Assembly: GCF_900112895.1 (NCBI RefSeq)
Contig: NZ_FONL01000001.1
Location: 157,149-221,148 of the forward strand
DNA: 64,000 nt
Source of the DNA: Succiniclasticum ruminis DSM 9236
GTDB taxonomy: Bacteria; Bacillota; Negativicutes; Acidaminococcales; Acidaminococcaceae
Direction: 5' to 3'
Positions within the stretch are counted from its first letter, which is position 1, and the number at the start of each line of letters is the position of its first letter. The notes beneath the pieces were generated by a model. It was not told the origin of the DNA, made no database searches, and was given only the letters and a program-made list of their open reading frames with translations. A program made the translations under genes and the position numbers. Positions 35,976 to 44,070 of this stretch are shown here, piece by piece.

Positions 35976-36848
35976 TCAATACAACATCCTTCTCCTGGGT
36001 CCTGCTTCCCGCATGATTTCCTTTAGCGCTTCCCTGTCATTTTCCACAATGGCTTTTTTCCAACGTTCCAGCTGGCTTTGGTAGTTTTCGATCTCCGCAA
36101 TCACGTTTTCCCGGTTAGACAGGAACAGGTCGCTCCACAGATCCGGATTGATATCCGCTACCCGGGTGGCGTCCCGGAAGCCTCCCGCAATGAAGTACTG
36201 GGTGTTTTTATTATAGGACGCGCTGTTTACCAGCGCTACCGCTGTGATATGGGGCAGGTCGCTGGTGTATGCAATAATTTTGTCATGATCTTCCATGGAA
36301 ACCTTTACCGAACGGGCGCAGCCAAGCGCCTTCGCAAATTCTTCCAGCCAGCTCACTGCTTCCGGTGTATTCTTCTCCGTTGGCACGATAATATAATTGG
36401 AATTATTAAAGATGGCAGCATCTGACATGCCCAGGCCGCTACCCTGCCGCCCTGCCATGGGATGGCCGGATATAAACTCGCACCCCTCCGGCAACAGTTC
36501 CTGGATTTCCCGGGGCATCGTCCCCTTGACGCCGGTTGCGTCCGTCATCAGCATACCTTCCGAAAAGTTCTGCACGTTCTGCCGTACAAAACTCATAACA
36601 GCTTCCGGATAAACACTGCAAATGATAACATCCGCTTCTTTCAGATTTCTGCCGTCCTCTGCCACCACTTCGTCAATCATATTGGCATTCAGGCAGGCCC
36701 GGGCAATGCCGTGGCTGATATCCATGCCAAGAATCTTCCTGACTCTTAAATTGCGCAGCGCTTTTGCATAGGAACCGCCGATGAGACCCAGACCCACGAT
36801 GGCAAAGGTTAAGTCCTGCAACGGTTTTTCCTGATACTGTTTAATCAT
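35976..36848 (-). CDS. tyrA: Prephenate dehydrogenase
   Basis: Oxidative decarboxylation of prephenate to 4-hydroxyphenylpyruvate, tyrosine branch. The 290-residue monofunctional form has the NAD-binding GLGLIGGS (about 19-26), DATGVKGTMPREI, the substrate-binding FISGHPMAGRQGSG and SDLPHITAVAL. It has neither a chorismate mutase nor an ACT domain, so chorismate mutase activity must come from the P-protein. Second gene of the operon, 87 bp after aroF. Confidence 0.94.
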   Translation of the reverse strand: MIKQYQEKPLQDLTFAIVGLGLIGGSYAKALRNLRVRKILGMDISHGIARACLNANMIDEVVAEDGRNLKEADVIICSVYPEAVMSFVRQNVQNFSEGMLMTDATGVKGTMPREIQELLPEGCEFISGHPMAGRQGSGLGMSDAAIFNNSNYIIVPTEKNTPEAVSWLEEFAKALGCARSVKVSMEDHDKIIAYTSDLPHITAVALVNSASYNKNTQYFIAGGFRDATRVADINPDLWSDLFLSNRENVIAEIENYQSQLERWKKAIVENDREALKEIMREAGPRRRMLY

Positions 36849-36935
36849 ACTTGCTATTTCTCCTGCAACAACATCTAAAAACCAATCATAGTTTCATTTT
36901 TCTTTGCAACAAAAGTTATCGACGCTTCCTGCCTC

Positions 36936-37949
36936 TTATAAATCCCGCCCGATAATGCGGGCAATGCCTTTCAGTTCGCCCATCAGCTCTGCAAATCGTT
37001 CCGGCTTCAGGGACTGGGCCCCGTCGCACAGCGCTTTTTCCGGATCGTTATGGACTTCGATTATCAGCCCGTCCGCTCCCACGGCAACTGCCGCCTTGGC
37101 AAGGGCAGGTACCATCCACCACAGGCCTGCCGCATGGCTGGGATCTACGATGACCGGCAGGTGGCTCAGTTTCTTAGCCGCACAGACAGCACTCAGATCC
37201 AGCGTGTTGCGGGTATAAGTTTCATAGGTGCGGATACCCCGCTCGCACAGAATGACATTGGTATTGCCTTCCGCCATAATGTACTCCGCGCTCATAATCC
37301 ATTCCTGAACCGTAGCAGCTAAACCGCGTTTCAGTAGAATCGGCTTCTTCGTCTTGCCCAGTTCTTTCAGCAGGGAATAATTCTGCATATTGCGAGCGCC
37401 TACCTGGATCAGGTCTACATCTTCCACGAATTTATCCAGCACATCGGCGCTCATGATTTCCGTAACGATAGGCAAACCGGTCTCTGCTTTTGCTTCTTTC
37501 AGTAACTCCAGACCGGGCATTCCCATGCCCTGGAAAGAATACGGGGAAGTGCGCGGTTTGAAGGCGCCGCCACGCATCAGGTGTGCCCCTGCCATTTTCA
37601 CGGACTTTGCCACACCGATGATCTGTTCCCGGGTTTCCACGCTGCAGGGACCGGCGATGACCTGCATCTGCCTTCCCCCGATTTTCACGCCGGCCACGTC
37701 AATGACGCTGTCATCCGGATGGAAGGCCCGGTTCGCCCGTTTGAAAGGCTCCTGGACCCGCAGGACTTTCTCAATCCAGTCATTGACCATAATATCATGC
37801 GGATTGAGGGTGCTGGTATCGCCTACCACGCCTAAAATGGCCGCCTGGTTACCGGTGCTCAGGTCAATCTTAAAGCCTTTCGCTTCCAGCCCAGCGATAA
37901 TCTTATTTCTCTCTTCAATGGGGGCGTTGGGTTTCATTACGATAATCAT
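36936..37949 (-). CDS. aroF: 3-deoxy-7-phosphoheptulonate (DAHP) synthase, type I-beta
   Basis: Condenses PEP and erythrose 4-phosphate, entry step of the shikimate pathway. The 337 residues include an N-terminal ferredoxin-like regulatory domain (about 1-70) as in Thermotoga-type enzymes, which is known to mediate Tyr/Phe feedback, and the barrel with AGPCSVE (99-105), RGGAFKPRTSPYSFQG, KRGLAATVQEW and DPSHAAG. First structural gene of the operon, immediately downstream of the attenuator, so this is the step most directly controlled. Confidence 0.96.
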   Translation of the reverse strand: MIIVMKPNAPIEERNKIIAGLEAKGFKIDLSTGNQAAILGVVGDTSTLNPHDIMVNDWIEKVLRVQEPFKRANRAFHPDDSVIDVAGVKIGGRQMQVIAGPCSVETREQIIGVAKSVKMAGAHLMRGGAFKPRTSPYSFQGMGMPGLELLKEAKAETGLPIVTEIMSADVLDKFVEDVDLIQVGARNMQNYSLLKELGKTKKPILLKRGLAATVQEWIMSAEYIMAEGNTNVILCERGIRTYETYTRNTLDLSAVCAAKKLSHLPVIVDPSHAAGLWWMVPALAKAAVAVGADGLIIEVHNDPEKALCDGAQSLKPERFAELMGELKGIARIIGRDL

Positions 37950-37978
37950 GGTAAACGCACTCTCCTTTTTCCTGTACT

Positions 37979-38050
37979 AAAAAAGCGGGCTCGTAAAAGA
38001 GCCCGCCTGCATTTGGTTGGCAGCCTTCGAAGTCCCTTCGCCGGCCTTTT
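37979..38050 (-). promoter_or_regulatory. Attenuator of the aro operon with alternative hairpins
   Basis: Downstream of the leader ORF the minus strand offers three competing structures. A first stem closes around CGAAG-GGA-CTTCG (38028-38040). An antiterminator pairs GGCTGCC (38019-38025) with GGCGGGC (38001-38007), six of seven positions. An intrinsic terminator GCGGGCTC/GAGCCCGC (37985-38006) ends in TTTTTT. The antiterminator consumes the 5' arm of the terminator, and the first stem consumes the 5' arm of the antiterminator. This is the 1:2, 2:3, 3:4 logic of trp/phe attenuators. Confidence 0.82.
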
Positions 38051-38062
38051 CTGTTTACGATT

Positions 38063-38167
38063 CTATGCTTTCTTCTGTTTTTCCCACGCAAAATAGCCAT
38101 AGCCGTAATAATAGCTATAGCTGAAGGAAAAAACATAATTTGCGGCAAACACAGAATTCGTTTTCAT
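38063..38167 (-). CDS. Leader peptide of the aro operon (Tyr/Phe-rich)
   Basis: A 34-codon ORF, ATG at 38167 after AGGTG with a 6-nt gap and a TAG stop. The peptide starts MKTNSVF and contains a core with seven Tyr (positions 11, 17, 19, 20, 21, 23, 25), four Phe (7, 13, 15, 26) and one Trp (28). It ends in a short basic tail. Twelve of 34 residues are aromatic, the products of the operon downstream. The stop codon lies about 12-20 nt before the first attenuator stem, the spacing needed for a stalled or terminated ribosome to choose between hairpins. It is not expected to have any function as a peptide; its translation is the sensor. Confidence 0.85.
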   Translation of the reverse strand: MKTNSVFAANYVFSFSYSYYYGYGYFAWEKQKKA

Positions 38168-38218
38168 ACTTGCACCTGCATCAATAAATGTAATCATTGA
38201 TTATGTTTAACCAATTAC

Positions 38219-38241
38219 GTTTACATACAGTCAGTGTAAAC
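38219..38241 (-). promoter_or_regulatory. Inverted-repeat operator over the aro promoter
   Basis: A perfect repeat GTTTACA-N9-TGTAAAC that covers the -10 box and the predicted transcription start. Its position fits a repressor site. The half-sites contain the TGTAAA/TTTACA words of proteobacterial TyrR boxes, but in the opposite arrangement and with another spacing, so the regulator is unidentified. Confidence 0.55.
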
Positions 38242-38261
38242 CTATTTGATATTTCCGTCAA
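38233..38261 (-). promoter_or_regulatory. Promoter of the aro operon
   Basis: Minus-strand TTGACG (38256-38261), 17 bp spacer, TACACT (38233-38238), about 66 bp ahead of the leader peptide start. Confidence 0.65.
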
Positions 38262-38319
38262 GAAGCACTTGTGTAACGCATTTAACAGTTTTGCGAACCT
38301 TTTCTCTAACCTGATAATT

Positions 38320-40383
38320 CTATTCCTGCAACTTATCTCCTGGCAATCCGCTTACATAATAAGTGTACATGACATAATTTGCCAGCGCGTCTTCATATTC
38401 GTGCTGGGGATACGGTTCATCGATTTTATCCACAAACTGCATTTCCCGGCTGAAATAATAAGCTTTGTCACCAAAAAAACCCAGAGCGCAGTCCGGCTCC
38501 GGATACTGCTGCAACAGATTCCGGCCGATAAACCGTTCCGGCGGCTGAATGCCCTGAAGGCACAAAAGGGTCGGCGCAATGTCTATTTGGGAACTGTAGG
38601 CGCTGTTATCCAGGTTTTCCAACGGGGCCAGGTTTTTGGAAACAAAAATCAGAGGGATTGGCGCGATGCTCTGCCGGTCTTTTTCTTTTTTGACAAGTTC
38701 CGTATACTCCCCGCCGGAATGGGGGTTGTGGTCGCTCGTAATAATATATAAAGTACGGTCATCCATCAGGCCTGCGTCTTCCGCTGCTTTGAAAAATGCT
38801 TTCAGCGTATAGTCCACCCAATACATCCCGTGAATGCTGACCGTCTGGTTATCACGGAAAGATTCCGGCGTATCGGCCCACTTCGTAGCATAATAAGGAT
38901 AAGGCTGATGCATATCCAGAGTCTTGGTCACGTAAAAAAACTTTTGCCCTTTCAGTTTTTTCAGCTGTTCCAATGTCCGCCGGTACATCTCATCATTATG
39001 GAAGCCCCAGCCGGAAGCACCGGAATAACCGGCTTTCTCCAAATCTTCCCTGGCTTCGTAATGCGCCATGCCAAATTGCTCAGTATATTGCCTGAACTCA
39101 TTATTGTAATAGCGGCTGGATGCGCTCTGGAAGTACCCGTCAAAACCTTTTGCCTGCATGCTGCGGAAAATAGAAGGTTTATCACTGCCTTCTACGTCCC
39201 CGTCAAACAACAACTGGGAGCGGAAGGTAGCGTTCAGTCCTTCCGTAGTGGGTATGGCAGAAGAATAGTAATTGTCAATACGCGGATATCGCTTTAAAAG
39301 AACATCCAGGTACGGCGTGGCCTCTGCCGGTATTTCTTTATTATAGAAATGGATATAGTCACGGTGTACGGATTCCAGTATCAGCATCACGATACGGTCA
39401 TAGGCAGGCGCCGGCAAGGGACGGGACGGTTTCTTCCGCATGACCCCCAGTTTATACATCCATTCCTTGTCTTTTTCCGTCAGTTCTTTTTTCTTGTGCT
39501 GGGTATCCCTTATTACTTTTTCTTTATTAAAAGCCGCCTTGCTGATTACATTCATGGCAATCGGCGTGACCAGCAGATCCCTGTATTCCTGCCGGCTTTT
39601 TTCAACCTGCTCTTCGCTCCACAAACCGGATACATGCAACGCGTACAGACCCAGCTGGCTTCCGGTAAAATACAGCAGATTGAAGAGAAGGGTACATCCC
39701 AAAACCGCCAACAGCGCCCAGGCAACATTAGGTTTATGTCTTCTGGGTTTCGTTACCCGGAACAGCAGGAAAATGGCCGCAACACAACAGGCGATTTCCA
39801 TAATCTGTCTTTTCGAAAAAGAAGACATGACCCCCTGGATCGCGTAGATGTTAAAGTTACGGAAAAACACCGCCTGTACATGCATGGAAGTCTGCCAGAA
39901 GTAAACCACGTCCATCAGCATTGCTGCCGCGCACAACAAATACACGGCAAAATAGAAAACTTTGTTTTTCTTTGAAGGGTTATGGTGATACCATACGGCA
40001 GCCAGAATTACAGGAACGATATTGTTTATCAGTCCGGCCAGGATTCCCAGCGTTGTTAAAAAATAAGGATCCAGCGCCAGTTTTTGCTGCATATACCAGG
40101 CAAAGCCCAGATAGGAAACGCCCAATACTACAGCAGGGAAATAACGCTGCAGCCGGTCCGGGATCCGTTTCCGGCGCAAAAAAAGCAGGTACCCCACGAC
40201 CAGTAACACCAGATCACGCAATAAAGCGTTGACCAGTGTCTGCAAATAATCACCTTCGGGAAACGGAATGATACCTGCAAAAAGCTGCCGGGCATGCTCT
40301 TCTTCCCAAAAGTAAATGGCGCCTGCAATTATGACGAACAGCAGCAGAACGCCAATACGTTTCCCCCTATGTTTCCAATCCAT
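38320..40383 (-). CDS. Membrane sulfatase-fold transferase, LTA synthase-like
   Basis: A 687-residue protein with about seven N-terminal membrane helices (to about residue 260) and a periplasmic alkaline-phosphatase/sulfatase-fold domain: MLILESVHRDY (metal-binding Glu), the nucleophile region AIPTTEGLNATF, the DMHQPYPYY motif and TSDHNPHSGG. This is the architecture of lipoteichoic acid synthases, phosphoglycerol transferases (OpgB/MdoB) and phosphoethanolamine transferases. In an organism with LPS and no visible teichoic acid genes, transfer of phosphoglycerol or phosphoethanolamine onto an envelope glycan or LPS is more likely than LTA synthesis; this is inference. It lies 52 bp downstream of a diacylglycerol-kinase-like gene. 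Confidence 0.78.
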   Translation of the reverse strand: MDWKHRGKRIGVLLLFVIIAGAIYFWEEEHARQLFAGIIPFPEGDYLQTLVNALLRDLVLLVVGYLLFLRRKRIPDRLQRYFPAVVLGVSYLGFAWYMQQKLALDPYFLTTLGILAGLINNIVPVILAAVWYHHNPSKKNKVFYFAVYLLCAAAMLMDVVYFWQTSMHVQAVFFRNFNIYAIQGVMSSFSKRQIMEIACCVAAIFLLFRVTKPRRHKPNVAWALLAVLGCTLLFNLLYFTGSQLGLYALHVSGLWSEEQVEKSRQEYRDLLVTPIAMNVISKAAFNKEKVIRDTQHKKKELTEKDKEWMYKLGVMRKKPSRPLPAPAYDRIVMLILESVHRDYIHFYNKEIPAEATPYLDVLLKRYPRIDNYYSSAIPTTEGLNATFRSQLLFDGDVEGSDKPSIFRSMQAKGFDGYFQSASSRYYNNEFRQYTEQFGMAHYEAREDLEKAGYSGASGWGFHNDEMYRRTLEQLKKLKGQKFFYVTKTLDMHQPYPYYATKWADTPESFRDNQTVSIHGMYWVDYTLKAFFKAAEDAGLMDDRTLYIITSDHNPHSGGEYTELVKKEKDRQSIAPIPLIFVSKNLAPLENLDNSAYSSQIDIAPTLLCLQGIQPPERFIGRNLLQQYPEPDCALGFFGDKAYYFSREMQFVDKIDEPYPQHEYEDALANYVMYTYYVSGLPGDKLQE

Positions 40384-40455
40384 ACGGATACCTGCCTGAT
40401 ATGATTTATACGCTCTATAAAAAACTGTCAGCTGAAATGTTTACACGATTATTCG

Positions 40456-41403
40456 TCAGGGGATGAACCGCAATGGCTCATCCATGATTTCAAGTTTCAA
40501 CGGTGTAGACGCGACCACGTCCCCGTCCAGTTCTACCGGAAAGTCTTCCGGCAGATTGACGGATTCTATTTCCACTTTTTTCGCCCTGCGGCAGAGAACC
40601 TCTTTATCCAGATTCAGTCCTTCCAGCGCAATCAGCGACGCATATTTCAGGATATCGGCCCGCTTATTGCCCGGAAAAACCGCTGCGTACAGCCATGGTA
40701 ACGTAAGGGCAGCGTCGGTAAAAAGATTATACCGTCCGGCATAATAGCGGCTTTTGCCTATAATCACGGAAGAACCGGTATGCCATTCCGTTTCATCATC
40801 AAAGCGCACCCGGAACGCATACCGCCAGTTGCTGAAGACCAGTTCCCGCCGGACCAGCTGGGTACTTTGCAAAACATAGGCAAATTTGTTCAGAAGACGT
40901 TTCTGCATAGCTCCCACATTGTCTACCACAAGGGAGTCAAAGCCTACGCTTGCCACTGTCAGGAACAGGTTCCCGTTGGCCCGGCCAGTATATAAAGGAT
41001 ATACCAAACCTTTCAAAGCACGACGCACCCAGCGTTCCGGTTCATTACGCAGGGACATCTCCTTGGCAATCAGGTTTACCGTTCCCGCAGGAAACACACT
41101 GATGTACGGGCGGTAATCCAGTTGCAGCATATCTTCCACAAAGGCACGGATGGTCCCATCGCCCCCGGCAATGATCACCCAGTCACATTTTTCCTCTGCC
41201 GCTTTCTTTGCCAGTTCCGGCATCTGCTCAAAAAACTGAACATCCAGCAGTTCTACTTCCGCGTCCAGTTCCTGCTTAAGCAGCTTATAAACTTCATTGA
41301 TGCGGGACAACATACTGGCAAACAACTGCCGGCCGGAATACCGGTTATAAAGGATAAAGACTTTTTTAAATTGTCTTACGTCAATCTGATCCTCCGGTTG
41401 CAC
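40456..41403 (-). CDS. Diacylglycerol kinase-like lipid kinase (DAGK catalytic domain)
   Basis: A soluble 315-residue kinase of the YegS/DgkB/BmrU group. The N-terminal catalytic domain has FILYNRYSG and the nucleotide-binding WVIIAGGDGTIRAFVEDML (about 76-94), then FPAGTVNLIAKEM; the C-terminal beta-sandwich ends in VELDGDVVASTPLKLE. Lipid substrate is uncertain. If it phosphorylates diacylglycerol, it would recycle the lipid left behind when the neighbouring sulfatase-fold enzyme takes a headgroup from a phospholipid, which makes the pairing sensible. Probably the first gene of a two-gene unit. Confidence 0.8.
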   Translation of the reverse strand: MQPEDQIDVRQFKKVFILYNRYSGRQLFASMLSRINEVYKLLKQELDAEVELLDVQFFEQMPELAKKAAEEKCDWVIIAGGDGTIRAFVEDMLQLDYRPYISVFPAGTVNLIAKEMSLRNEPERWVRRALKGLVYPLYTGRANGNLFLTVASVGFDSLVVDNVGAMQKRLLNKFAYVLQSTQLVRRELVFSNWRYAFRVRFDDETEWHTGSSVIIGKSRYYAGRYNLFTDAALTLPWLYAAVFPGNKRADILKYASLIALEGLNLDKEVLCRRAKKVEIESVNLPEDFPVELDGDVVASTPLKLEIMDEPLRFIP

Positions 41404-41444
41404 CGGCAGCCCTCCCCACTCTTTACGCTAAATTATTCAGTCCG

Positions 41445-41478
41445 CTTTGTAAAAAGCAGATAACCTGTTCTTCAGGTT
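41445..41478 (-). terminator. Possible terminator of the LPS core operon
   Basis: AACCTG-N5-CAGGTT hairpin (41462-41478) followed on the minus strand by ATCTGCTTTTT, 20 bp after the GT9 gene. Moderate stem, partial T tract. Confidence 0.45.
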
Positions 41479-41498
41479 CCTGTCTCCCCGCTGTACAA

Positions 41499-42533
41499 TT
41501 ATTCCAGCCATTTTTCGCAGGCATCCAGCACCTGCTTCACTGTCAGTTCCTTCATGCAACGCATATTGTATTTTGCATCACGGCAATGGTGTTTCATCCC
41601 TGCCGCGCAGCCCGGGCAGGGCGGCTGGGCCGTAACAACAGTGGCCAGCCTGGTATAAGGCCCATACAGTTCCGGATGACTGGGCCCGTACATAGCTACA
41701 ACGGGAACACGTTGGCTGATCGCAACATGCATAGGCCCGCTGTCATTGGTAATAATCAGGCAGCAACGGCGCATGGCAGCGGCCAGCTGCCCAATCGAAA
41801 GCTGTCCCGTAGCCAGCACCGGCTTTGTCTTCATGTGTCCGACCGCTTCCTGCACCATGTCTTCATCCATGGTACCGCCAAAGAACACTGTTTTATATCC
41901 CCTGGCAGACAGCGTATCTGCCACTTCCGCAAACCGTTCCGGCGCCCAGCGTTTTGTTTCCACCGCGCTGCCAATATTAAATCCCACCAGTTTGTCAGTA
42001 GGGATTACGCTCTTTTCTTTCCAGAATGATTCTGCAAAGGCTCTGTTTTCATTTCCCGGAAAGATTTCCAATCCCCGGTGACTTAACTCTTTTACGCCAA
42101 GCTGTGTCAGAACGTCCAGATACATGTCTGCCGCATGCTTTTTCCGGTCCAGCGGCGTCAGTATATCAAACCAGGGTCTGAGAAGACTTTGGGTACAGCC
42201 TGTACGAGTTCCCACTTTGGTCATGGCGCAGATAAAAGAACAACGTATCGTCGGATGCAGATTGATCAGGATGTCGAAATTCATCTTTCCCAGATTATGC
42301 GCACAGCTCAGTAACGCCAGAATACTGTTATCCCTGCCATGTTTATCAATGGTGATTACTTCATCCAGACAGGGATTATGCAACACCACGTCCTTCAGCT
42401 TTTCATCCACCAGCATTGTGATATGTGAATCCGGCGCTGCCTGCCGCAGAGCCCGTATGAAAGGCGTGGTCAGGGTCAGATCGCCCAGGTGCATCAGAAA
42501 TGTCACCAAAATCTTTTTATGGTTTAATTCCAT
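41499..42533 (-). CDS. Glycosyltransferase family 9, heptosyltransferase II-like
   Basis: A 344-residue GT-B enzyme of family GT9, which transfers heptose from ADP-heptose to the LPS inner core. The N-terminal LVTFLMHLGDLTLTTPF acceptor-side motif and the C-terminal donor site ITNDSGPMHVA, then ALYGPSHPELYGP-type segment, are visible. It resembles WaaF or WaaQ more than WaaC, but the exact linkage cannot be assigned. The C-terminus carries several Cys (PPCPGCAAG, HHCRDAKYNMRC) that recall the Cys-rich ends of some GT9 proteins. Start: ATG 42533 is taken; a GTG three codons upstream overlaps the stop of the preceding gene (GTGA) and is also possible. Confidence 0.85.
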   Translation of the reverse strand: MELNHKKILVTFLMHLGDLTLTTPFIRALRQAAPDSHITMLVDEKLKDVVLHNPCLDEVITIDKHGRDNSILALLSCAHNLGKMNFDILINLHPTIRCSFICAMTKVGTRTGCTQSLLRPWFDILTPLDRKKHAADMYLDVLTQLGVKELSHRGLEIFPGNENRAFAESFWKEKSVIPTDKLVGFNIGSAVETKRWAPERFAEVADTLSARGYKTVFFGGTMDEDMVQEAVGHMKTKPVLATGQLSIGQLAAAMRRCCLIITNDSGPMHVAISQRVPVVAMYGPSHPELYGPYTRLATVVTAQPPCPGCAAGMKHHCRDAKYNMRCMKELTVKQVLDACEKWLE

Positions 42534-42538
42534 GCCAT

Positions 42539-43552
42539 TCACTTCACTTTCTTCCTGTATTCGTCAAACACCATTTCCGGTGTGATTGCTTTCATGCAGA
42601 TCCAGTTATCGCAATGCTTTTTCAGGCAGCCGGCACAGGATACCGGCGCTTTGATAATTGTCGCTTCCGCGCTTCCGTAGGGGCCCGTGCGGTCAGGACG
42701 GGTTGGTCCGTACAGCGCGACCAACGGTTTTTTCATGGCCGCCGCAATAAACAACGGGCCGGTATCAACGCTGATATAGGCTGTACAATGCTGAAGCAGC
42801 GCACCCAGTTCCCGCAGCCCTGTCTTTCCTGTCAAATCTGTAACACCGGGAGATAATCCGGCAATCTGTGAACCTAAGGGTATATCTTCCGGGCCTCCTG
42901 CCAGTACTACCTGTTTCCCGTCACGAAGTATCATGCCTGCCAGTTTCGCAAAATGTTCCGGCGGCCACTTCTTGGTGTCCCAGCGGGCTCCGGGCACCAA
43001 TACAACATAAGGATCTTTCAGGGCCTCAGTCTTTTCCTGCACAGCCTGCCATTCCTTCTGCAAGTCCGGCATGGGAAACTTAATTTCGTCTACTGTACAA
43101 CCCAGATACCGGGCCACGTCTAAATATCGCTCAATCACATGGTCTCTGGCATGCTCTCCTGTAACAGCCCTGCTGATAAACCCGCTGCCTTCCCGCATTT
43201 CACAGTAGCCGATCCGGTTGTCACAACCGCTGATGGCTGCCAGCACAGCGCTTTTAAACAAGCCCTGCATATCGATGACCAGGTCAAACTGCTTACTGTG
43301 CAACAGGGAACGCATCTCCCGGAAACAGGACCACTTGTCCCAAAGGCCCATCTTGTTAAATTTTACTTTGTCAAAATACAGCACCTCGTCCACCATGGGC
43401 GGATCCGGCACAAAGGCGCCGAATTGCGGATGCACCAGCCAGGTCAGCCTTGCCCCGGGAAAACGTTCCCGCAATACCGCAACAAAGGGCAACGTATGCA
43501 ATACGTCGCCCAGTGAACTCATTTTTATGATGAGGATATTATGATATTCCAT
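42539..43552 (-). CDS. Glycosyltransferase family 9, heptosyltransferase I-like
   Basis: A 337-residue GT9 enzyme with the WaaC-like N-terminus ILIIKMSSLGDVLHTLPF, the donor-binding VLVPGARWDTKKWPPEHF and ISVDTGPLFIAAAM, then ALYGPTRPDRTGPYG. Adjacent genes make ADP-heptose, so adding the first heptose to Kdo is the likely role. Cys residues near the C-terminus (CAGCLKKHC) match those of the neighbouring GT9 protein, suggesting an ancestral duplication. The ATG at 43552 lies inside the 3' end of gmhB (14-bp overlap); ATG 43567 and a TTG at 43573 are alternatives. Confidence 0.85.
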   Translation of the reverse strand: MEYHNILIIKMSSLGDVLHTLPFVAVLRERFPGARLTWLVHPQFGAFVPDPPMVDEVLYFDKVKFNKMGLWDKWSCFREMRSLLHSKQFDLVIDMQGLFKSAVLAAISGCDNRIGYCEMREGSGFISRAVTGEHARDHVIERYLDVARYLGCTVDEIKFPMPDLQKEWQAVQEKTEALKDPYVVLVPGARWDTKKWPPEHFAKLAGMILRDGKQVVLAGGPEDIPLGSQIAGLSPGVTDLTGKTGLRELGALLQHCTAYISVDTGPLFIAAAMKKPLVALYGPTRPDRTGPYGSAEATIIKAPVSCAGCLKKHCDNWICMKAITPEMVFDEYRKKVK

Positions 43553-44066
43553 GTTGTTCACAGTCATGCACAATGCTCTTTACAAATTCCAACAGACTGC
43601 CGCCTGTATACAGATATCCTTTCACTCCTGCAGCTTCCGCTGACTCTAAGTCACGGGAGCTGTCTCCAATCAGAAACGCATTCCCCGGCAGCACATTAAA
43701 ATCGTTCAGCGCCTGCAATATCATACCCGGCTTCGGCTTGCGACAGTCACATTCAACATCATACTGCTTAACGGCAGCCCCCGGCAAATGGGGACAGTAA
43801 TAAAAAGCCGCGATTTCACCGCCGGACTTCTTCATTTCCGCTTGCATCCATGCATGCAGTTTCCTGACAGTATCTTCAGTAAAGTAACCCCGCGCCACGC
43901 CGCTCTGATTGGTCACCACTGCCACCAGAATCCCCCGGCTTTTCATCCAGGCGATTGCTTCTCGGCTGCCGGGAATCCATTCCACGTCTTCTGCTTTATA
44001 AAGATATGCTTTATCAACGTTCAGGACACCGTCCCGGTCTAACAGACATAACTTTTTCACAGCCAT
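43539..44066 (-). CDS. gmhB: D-glycero-D-manno-heptose 1,7-bisphosphate 7-phosphatase
   Basis: HAD-family phosphatase of ADP-heptose synthesis, 175 residues. The HAD nucleophile motif LLDRDGVLNVD, the VVTNQSGVARGYF motif II, the zinc-finger-like Cys/His set (YYCPHLPG, YDVECDCRKPKPGM) and GDSSRDLESAEAAG are all present, matching GmhB. The start at 44066 is 4 bp past the hldD stop; a longer open frame of 43 codons upstream overlaps hldD and does not look like the family. The predicted pathway is GmhA, HldE kinase, GmhB, HldE adenylyltransferase, HldD, all encoded here. Confidence 0.92.
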   Translation of the reverse strand: MAVKKLCLLDRDGVLNVDKAYLYKAEDVEWIPGSREAIAWMKSRGILVAVVTNQSGVARGYFTEDTVRKLHAWMQAEMKKSGGEIAAFYYCPHLPGAAVKQYDVECDCRKPKPGMILQALNDFNVLPGNAFLIGDSSRDLESAEAAGVKGYLYTGGSLLEFVKSIVHDCEQHGIS

Positions 44067-44070
44067 ATAC

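Noticed and set aside
37915..38148. A 77-codon minus-strand frame across the aro attenuator
   Set aside because: It runs through the terminator and into aroF in another frame. The shorter 38063-38167 frame has the ribosome binding site and the Tyr/Phe content.
38219..38241. Assignment of the aro operator to TyrR
   Set aside because: The half-sites are similar words, but in everted orientation with a 9-bp spacer, not the TGTAAA-N6-TTTACA arrangement; no TyrR gene is in the window.
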